A DNA stretch of 64,000 nt from Odiellus spinosus. Its lineage: Eukaryota > Arthropoda > Arachnida > Opiliones > Phalangiidae. The stretch is taken from contig OY987234.1 of the NCBI GenBank assembly GCA_963920705.1, positions 23,666,076-23,730,075 of the forward strand. Direction: 5' to 3'. This document shows positions 57,704 to 64,000 of the stretch, piece after piece; the first letter of the stretch is position 1, and each line of letters opens with the position of its first letter. The notes beneath the pieces are model-generated. The model was not told the origin of the DNA, searched no databases, and saw only the letters and a program-made list of their open reading frames with translations. A program made the translations under genes and the position numbers.

Positions 57704-58366
57704 AGCGTATTTCGTGGACTGGAAGGTTCCTGTTCGAAATATGCCATTGACTCCTAATGTGACAAGTGGAATTGCACCGACAGTACGGGCAATCTTTCAT
57801 TAGTCTAAGGTGTGTACAACAATAATTTTGACAATTGCTAATTAAGAATTGTTTAACTACAGCTTTTTGTTCATTGCAGATGTTTTAATCTACGAAAAGC
57901 TTGGAAATTTCAAAGAAGGGCAAACCTAAGCAGAGTCGGATCAATCCAAATTGATAATTGATCATCGATGTGACCCAAGCTACGTTCGCGTTCTCTCCCT
58001 GTTTATTCCATTAAGATAAAGAAATCGATAACGCCGGAAAGGAACGGTTTCCCTCAAAGTATCGCGGAACGGGTTTTAGTTTAATCAAAGATAAAGTTCA
58101 GTAGTTTTCATCGGCTCGTCACAAAGTTCAAGAAGTGCCGCGTTTTGTAACAAAGTTCTCGCGGAATGACTCTCTCGTAAAAAGTGACAATTGATCTAAA
58201 ATTTCACGACTACCGACGTGATGAATCGGATGAACCCCGAAAAAGGACGCAAAAGTGAGTGAATAAACTTGGAACTGTTTAAGAAGCATTGATGAGGAAA
58301 GAACTGGAGAATTTTCAAGCCACGAAATCCGACGAAAAGTTTAAAAAAGGTAGGCAAATTTAGTTT
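57704..58366. repeat. Subtelomeric segmental duplication, copy 2
   Basis: The second copy of 55947-56622. Small indels and substitutions separate them. The ATGAGGAAAGAACTGGAGAA stretch and its GTAGGC border are identical in both copies, whereas the earlier part has diverged more. Confidence 0.85.
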
Positions 58367-58752
58367 TTTTTAATGACAAATTAAATTTGTTGTGGCATTT
58401 ACCACCCGATTAGACATTGTATTTTCTCGAAAAGTCTAAGCGGACTGTTGGATAGTTTTCATTTCTAGGTTCATTTTGAAATATCGTATAAACATTATAG
58501 TTAATTATTTTCGCTACAGCTTTTAACTTTTACGCAAATTTTAACTATCTTTTCAGGGTTATACGCTATTTCAAAAACAACTTTTATTTTACAAAATTTG
58601 AGTCGGTGTTCACTACAGCTTTTAAATGAAAGTGATATTTCGCTACTTCTTTAGTCTCTATATGATATTTTGAAATCTGTCTTTAGTAGAACCTTCAGTG
58701 TTTAATAAATTTAAAAGATTATATGAATCAGTTGTAAAATGTTTGCAAATTT

Positions 58753-58872
58753 TTCTTGGCCCCTGGAAATTTTTCTTGGCCCCTGGAAATTTTTCTTGGC
58801 CCCTGGAAACTTTTCTTGCCCCTGGAAACTTTTCTTGCGCCTGGAAATTTTTCTTGCCCCTGCAAACTTTTG
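58753..58872. repeat. 20-bp tandem repeat, about six units
   Basis: Units of TTTTTCTTGGCCCCTGGAAA, the later ones shortened or diverged (TTGCGCCTGG, TTGCCCCTGC). The last unit runs directly into the telomere-like block. A matching TTTGCCCCTGCAAATTTTTG occurs at 56619, just beyond copy 1 of the segmental duplication. Confidence 0.9.
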
Positions 58873-58873
58873 C

Positions 58874-59086
58874 GGGTCAGGTCAGGTTAGGTCAGGTCAG
58901 GTCAGGTCAGGTTAGGTCAGGTCAGGTTAGGTCAGGTCAGGTTAGGTTAGGTCAGGTCAGGTTAGGTTAGGTCAGGTCAGGTCAGGTTAGGTCAGGTCAG
59001 GTTAGGTTTGGTCAGATCTAACCTAACCTGACCTGACCTAACCTAACCTGACCTAACCTAACCTAACCTGACCTTACCTGACCTAA
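58874..59086. repeat. Head-to-head inverted telomere-like block (TCAGG/TTAGG)
   Basis: 58874-59014 is a run of GGTCA and GGTTA pentamers (G-rich strand). After a centre AGATCT at 59014-59019 the sequence switches to CCTAA and CCTGA pentamers until 59086. This is G-strand followed by C-strand, the order left when two ends are joined. TTAGG is the general arthropod telomere unit, and TCAGG is known as the replacement unit in many beetles. Here the two are interspersed within one array. Confidence 0.95.
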
Positions 59087-59244
59087 AAATTAGAAAAAAA
59101 AAAAACACAAAATAATATGTTTTGTTTCCGGAAGTTGGCATAGATAGGCGGTGAATTGCGCTTCTTTCGGCTAATCCCACTCAAACTATAATCTTAGCAT
59201 ATTTCCATTTTTATTTCCGTTTTTATTTCCATTTATAAAAATTA

Positions 59245-61165
59245 AATTTTAATTCAGATATCCATTTTAATGTAGATGTCCGTTTTAATTTAGATGTTCA
59301 TTTTAAGATGTTCCTTTTAATTTAGATGTTCATTTTAATTTAGATGGCCATTTTAATATAGATGGTCATTTAAATTTAGAAGTTCATTTAAATTTAGAAG
59401 TTCATTTTAATTTAGAAGTTCATTTTAATTTAGAAGTTCATTTTAATTTAGAAGTTCATTTTAATTTAGATGGCCATTTTAATATAGATGGTCATTTAAA
59501 TTTAGAAGTTCATTTAAATTTAGAAGTTCATTTAAATTTAGAAGTTCATTTTAATTTAGAAGTTCATTTTAATTTAGAAGTTCCTTTTAATTTAGAAGTT
59601 CCTTTTAATTTAGAAGTTCCTTTTAATTTAGAAGTTCCTTTTAATTTAGAAGTTCCTTTTAATTTAGAAGTTCCTTTTAATTTAGAAGTTCCTTTTAATT
59701 TAGAAGTTCCTTTTAATTTAGAAGTTCCTTTTAATTTAGAAGTTCCTTTTAATTTAGAAGTTCCTTTTAATTTAGAAGTTCCTTTTAATTTAGAAGTTCC
59801 TTTTAATTTAGAAGTTCCTTTTAATTTAGAAGTTCCTTTTAATTTAGAAGTTCCTTTTAATTTAGAAGTTCCTTTTAATTTAGAAGTTCCTTTTAATTTA
59901 GAAGTCCCTTTTAATTTAGAAGTTCCTTTTAATTTAGAAGTTCCTTTTAATTTAGATCTCAATTTTCCAAATCTCAAAAATCTCACTTTTCCAAATCTCA
60001 ATTTTTCCTAATCTCAATTTAATTTAGAAGTGCAGTTTAATTTAGAAGTCCATTTTAATTTAGAAGTCCATTTTAATTTAGAAGTCCATTTTAATTTAGA
60101 AGTCCATTTTAATTTAGAAGTCCATTTTAATTTAGAAGTCCATTTTAATTTAGAAGTCCATTTTAATTTAGAAGTCCATTTTAATTTAGAAGTTCATTTT
60201 AATTTAGAAGTCCATTTTAATTTAGAAGTCCATTTTAATTTAGAAGTCCATTTTAATTTAGAAGTCCATTTTAATTTAGAAGTCCATTTTAATTTAGAAG
60301 TCCATTTTAATTTAGAAGTCCATTTTAATTTAGAAGTCCATTTTAATTTAGAAGTCCATTTTAATTTAGAAGTCCATTTTAATTTAGAAGTCCATTTTAA
60401 TTTAGAAGTCCATTTTAATTTAGAAGTCCATTTTAATTTAGAAGTCCATTTTAATTTAGAAGTCCATTTTAATTTAGAAGTCCATTTTAATTTAGAAGTC
60501 CCTTTTAATTTAGAAGTCCCTTTTAATTTAGAAGTCCCTTTTAATTTAGAAGTCCCTTTTAATTTAGAAGTCCCTTTTAACTTAGAAGTCCCTTTTAATT
60601 TAGAAGTCCCTTTTAATTTAGAAGTCCCTTTTAATTTAGAAGTCCCTTTTAATTTAGAAGTCCCTTTTAATTTAGAAGTCCCTTTTAATTTAGAAGTCCC
60701 TTTTAATTTAGAAGTTCCTTTTAATTCAGATGATCGTTTTAATTTAGATGTTCATTTTAATATAGATGTTCATTTTAATATAGATGTTCATTTTAATTTT
60801 AATTTAGACGTCCATTTTAATTTTAATTCAGACGTCCATTTTAATTTAGATGGTCATTTTATTTAGATGTCCATTCTAATTTAGATGTCCATTTTATTTT
60901 AGATGTTCATTTTAATTTAGAAGTCCATTTTAATTTAGAAGTTCATTTTAATTTAGAAGTCCATTTTAATTTAGAAGTCCATTTTAATTTAGAAGTCCAT
61001 TTTAATTTAGACGTCCATTTTAATTTAGATGACCAATTTATTTTAGATTTTAATTTTAATTCAGATGTCCATTTTAATTTAGATGGTCATTTTATTTAGA
61101 TGTCCATTCTAATTTAGATTGCCATTTTATTTTAGATGTTCATTTTAATTTAGAAGTCCATTTTA
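59245..61165. repeat. 18-bp satellite array
   Basis: Repeats of TTTTAATTTAGAAGTTCC and variants for about 1.9 kb. Blocks differ in the final bases: TTCC type mainly 59578-59955, TCCA type about 60047-60490, TCCC type about 60496-60715, with mixed GATG-containing units at both margins. Because the period is a multiple of three the array is open in several frames (NLEVHF repeats on plus, KLKGTS on minus). These are repeat-driven, not genes. Confidence 0.97.
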
Positions 61166-61980
61166 ATAGTTTTAGTTAATTGTGTTTCAGCGCATTCGTA
61201 GTCCAGTGATTAGGGCGTCGGGTTACGGAACAAAAGGTCTGGAGTTCGAAACCCGGCTTTTAATGTTATGATATATCCGGAAATTTAAATTGAAGTATAG
61301 TTTTAGTTAGTTGTGTTTCAGCGCCTTCGTAGCCCAGTGATTAGGGCGTCGGGTTACGGAACAAATGGTCTGGAGTTCGAAACCCGGCTTTTAATGTTAT
61401 AATATATCTCGAAATTTAAATTCAAGTATAGTTTTAGTTAATTGTATTTCAGCGCTTTCGTAGCCCAGTGGTTAGGGCGTCGGGTTATGGAACAAATGGT
61501 CTCGAGTTCGAACCCCGGCTTTTAATATTATAATATTGTCCGAAATTTAAATTTAAGTATAGTTTTAGTTAATTATGTTTCAGCGTATTCGTAGCTCAGT
61601 GATTAGGACGTCAGGTTACGGAACAAATGGTCTCGAGTTCGAACCCCGGCTTTTAATCTTATAATATTGCCGAAATTTAAATTTAAGTATAGTTTTAATT
61701 AATTGTAATCCAACGCATTCGTAGCCCAGTGGTTAGGGTGTCGGGTTATCGAACAAATGGACTTGAGTTCGAATCCCGCACCGGAGAGAATGCTTCGAAG
61801 TTGTCGAAAGACTATGGCGGCAAGTAACAAGCTCGGCCATTGAAATTCGAGGGCGTGTGGCTCTGTGGTTTGAAGATTGTAATTCAGCGCATTCCTAGCC
61901 CAGCGGTTAGGGTGTGGGGTTGTAGAACAAATTGTCTCGAGTTCGAATCCCGCACTGGAGAGAATGGTTGGAAGTTGATG
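61166..61980 (+). repeat. Tandem array of 131-bp units with a tRNA-derived SINE head
   Basis: Six copies of a tRNA-like sequence start at 61190, 61321, 61452, 61583, 61713 and 61887; the first five are spaced 130-131 bp. Each has a polymerase III A-box match (TAGCCCAGTGG), GCCC/GGGC able to form a D stem, and a B-box match (GAGTTCGAATCC and variants). The anticodon and T stems do not pair well, so these are tRNA-derived SINE heads rather than functional tRNAs. The linker (AATTTAAATT.AAGTATAGTTT) ties the unit to the adjoining satellite. Confidence 0.85.
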
Positions 61981-62065
61981 AAATTCGTGACGATGTGGTT
62001 GGTGGTTCGTAAAACGTAGGGCGTTTTGAAGCTCTTGCAAGTGACAAGTTCTGCCATATATCCGC

Positions 62066-62118
62066 AGAGCGTAGAGCGTAGAGCGTAGAACGTAGAGGGT
62101 AGAACGTAGAGGGTAGAG
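62066..62118. repeat. Short tandem repeat of CGTAGAG-type units
   Basis: About seven diverged units of GAGCGTA, GAACGTA and GAGGGTA, ending in the palindromic GCGTACGCGTACGC. Confidence 0.85.
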
Positions 62119-62152
62119 GCGTACGCGTACGCCATGCGATCCATGCGCATCC

Positions 62153-62640
62153 AAAGTCCGAAAGTCCGAAAGTCCGAAAGTCCGAAAGTCCGAAAGTCCG
62201 AAAGTCCGAAAGTCCGAAAGTCCGAAAGTCCGAAAGTCCGAAAGTCCGAAAGTCCGAAAGTCCGAAAGTCCGAAAGTCCGAAAGTCCGAAAGTCCGAAAG
62301 TCCGAAAGTCCGAAAGTCCGAAAGTCCGAAAGTCCGAAAGTCCGAAAGTCCGAAAGTCCGAAAGTCCGAAAGTCCGAAAGTCCGAAAGTCCGAAAGTCCG
62401 AAAGTCCGAAAGTCCGAAAGTCCGAAAGTCCGAAAGTCCGAAAGTCCGAAAGTCCGAAAGTCCGAAAGTCCGAAAGTCCGAAAGTCCGAAAGTCCGAAAG
62501 TCCGAAAGTCCGAAAGTCCGAAAGTCCGAAAGTCCGAAAGTCCGAAAGTCCGAAAGTCCGAAAGTCCGAAAGTCCGAAAGTCCGAAAGTCCGAAAGTCCG
62601 AAAGTCCGAAAGTCCGAAAGTCCGAAAGTCCGAAAGTCCG
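62153..62640. repeat. Perfect 8-bp satellite (AAAGTCCG), 61 copies
   Basis: 488 bases of AAAGTCCG without a visible change. It generates a long plus-strand open frame (KVRKSESP repeats) that is not a gene. Such uniformity implies very recent expansion or strong homogenisation. The reported copy number may be affected by assembly. Confidence 0.97.
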
Positions 62641-62979
62641 AAAGTATCGAAAAAGTGCAGAAAATTTTGTCAGAAAAATGGAGAAAGTCAGAAAAGGCAG
62701 AAAGAAGATCAGAAAGAACAGAAAATTTTGTCAGAAAAAAGTGCGAAAAGTAAGTTAAGTCAGAAAGTAAGAAAGTAAGAAAAAAGTAAGAAAAGTAAGA
62801 AAAGTCAGATAGTTAGATAGTTAGAATAGGTTAGATTAGGTTAGCATAGGTTAGCATAGGTTAGCTTAGGTTAGCTTAGGTTATCTTAGGTTAGCTAAGA
62901 ATAGCTAAGGAATTAGGTTGTGTTAGGTTAGGTTAGGTTAGCTTAGGTTAGCTAAGAATAGCTAAGGAATTAGGTTGTG
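62641..62979. repeat. Degenerate transition into the telomere
   Basis: Begins with GTCAGAAAA-like decayed repeats, then from about 62820 irregular TTAGG-related words (AGGTTAGCATAGGTTAGCTT). A ~50-bp stretch with GCTAAGAATAGCTAAGGAAT and TAGGTTGTGT occurs twice in a row (about 62886 and 62945) just before the perfect array. Confidence 0.85.
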
Positions 62980-64000
62980 TTAGGTTAGGTTAGGTTAGGT
63001 TAGGTTAGGTTAGGTTAGGTTAGGTTAGGTTAGGTTAGGTTAGGTTAGGTTAGGTTAGGTTAGGTTAGGTTAGGTTAGGTTAGGTTAGGTTAGGTTAGGT
63101 TAGGTTAGGTTAGGTTAGGTTAGGTTAGGTTAGGTTAGGTTAGGTTAGGTTAGGTTAGGTTAGGTTAGGTTAGGTTAGGTTAGGTTAGGTTAGGTTAGGT
63201 TAGGTTAGGTTAGGTTAGGTTAGGTTAGGTTAGGTTAGGTTAGGTTAGGTTAGGTTAGGTTAGGTTAGGTTAGGTTAGGTTAGGTTAGGTTAGGTTAGGT
63301 TAGGTTAGGTTAGGTTAGGTTAGGTTAGGTTAGGTTAGGTTAGGTTAGGTTAGGTTAGGTTAGGTTAGGTTAGGTTAGGTTAGGTTAGGTTAGGTTAGGT
63401 TAGGTTAGGTTAGGTTAGGTTAGGTTAGGTTAGGTTAGGTTAGGTTAGGTTAGGTTAGGTTAGGTTAGGTTAGGTTAGGTTAGGTTAGGTTAGGTTAGGT
63501 TAGGTTAGGTTAGGTTAGGTTAGGTTAGGTTAGGTTAGGTTAGGTTAGGTTAGGTTAGGTTAGGTTAGGTTAGGTTAGGTTAGGTTAGGTTAGGTTAGGT
63601 TAGGTTAGGTTAGGTTAGGTTAGGTTAGGTTAGGTTAGGTTAGGTTAGGTTAGGTTAGGTTAGGTTAGGTTAGGTTAGGTTAGGTTAGGTTAGGTTAGGT
63701 TAGGTTAGGTTAGGTTAGGTTAGGTTAGGTTAGGTTAGGTTAGGTTAGGTTAGGTTAGGTTAGGTTAGGTTAGGTTAGGTTAGGTTAGGTTAGGTTAGGT
63801 TAGGTTAGGTTAGGTTAGGTTAGGTTAGGTTAGGTTAGGTTAGGTTAGGTTAGGTTAGGTTAGGTTAGGTTAGGTTAGGTTAGGTTAGGTTAGGTTAGGT
63901 TAGGTTAGGTTAGGTTAGGTTAGGTTAGGTTAGGTTAGGTTAGGTTAGGTTAGGTTAGGTTAGGTTAGGTTAGGTTAGGTTAGGTTAGGTTAGGTTAGGT
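62980..64000 (+). repeat. Telomere, (TTAGG)n
   Basis: About 204 uninterrupted TTAGG units running to the end of the window. The G-rich strand runs 5'->3' outward, the orientation telomerase makes at a right-hand chromosome end. TTAGG is the ancestral arthropod unit; nematodes (TTAGGC), vertebrates (TTAGGG) and tardigrades use others. No interrupting retrotransposon is seen in this stretch. Confidence 0.97.

Noticed and set aside
59564-60001. 145-codon minus-strand frame of KLKGTS repeats
   Set aside because: Same satellite on the other strand; open only because the unit lacks stops in that frame.
60030-60866. 278-codon open frame of NLEVHF repeats
   Set aside because: It is the 18-bp satellite read in frame. 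The period is a multiple of three and there are no gene signals.
61190-61960. Functional tRNA gene cluster
   Set aside because: A and B boxes are present, but the anticodon and T stems do not pair and no clear anticodon loop can be placed, so SINE heads fit better.
62134-62778. 214-codon frame of KVRKSESP repeats
   Set aside because: Produced by the perfect AAAGTCCG array; 8 bp times 3 gives a 24-base coding cycle without stops.
62980-64000. Telomere-specific LINEs such as TRAS or SART within the TTAGG array
   Set aside because: The array is uninterrupted in this window and no reverse-transcriptase motif was seen nearby.

Overview
The window is arthropod nuclear DNA that ends in a telomere. 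The last ~1.02 kb is an uninterrupted (TTAGG)n array, the ancestral arthropod telomere repeat. The G-rich strand runs 5'->3' toward base 64000, as expected for a native right-hand chromosome end. Genes are intron-rich with GT-AG introns and include animal-specific families, so the sequence is not bacterial. It is AT-rich but keeps many CpG words. I cannot name the species.

Layout. 1-4.8 kb: no supported gene. 4.8-7.5 kb (minus): a dihydropyrimidinase (DHP) with all six expected metal-site residues. 9.9-15.1 kb (minus): its paralogue, a collapsin response mediator protein (CRMP). It has lost three of those residues and carries the CRMP C-terminal tail, whose last exon I found at 9897-9982. Three possible first exons, all ending in phase 0 at a GT donor, lie far upstream at 26.3, 35.4 and 38.0-38.3 kb. 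15-38 kb is therefore mostly one large 5' intron region. 38.3-43.8 kb: intergenic, with a striking 42-bp perfect palindrome. 43.8-48.1 kb (minus): a membrane-anchored OTULIN/FAM105-family protein of about 902 residues that keeps the catalytic Cys but lacks the His/Asn end motif. 48.7-52.7 kb: one weak exon-like block and copies of a small dispersed element. 52.7-53.5 kb (plus): a weak candidate spliced gene.

53.8 kb to the end is the subtelomere, which is layered with repeats. In order: an exon-like tandem array (~252-266 bp units), a ~670-bp segmental duplication enclosing two smaller repeat sets, a 20-bp repeat, a head-to-head inverted telomere-like block of TCAGG/TTAGG, an 18-bp satellite almost 2 kb long, a 131-bp tandem array built on a tRNA-derived SINE head, 61 perfect copies of an 8-mer, a degenerate telomeric transition, and the telomere.

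DHP and CRMP belong to the pyrimidine-catabolism amidohydrolase family and its neuronal, non-enzymatic relatives. Insects are known to make both from one locus by alternative splicing. Here two complete exon sets sit in tandem downstream of several possible first exons. No retrovirus-like or other virus-like element was recognised.
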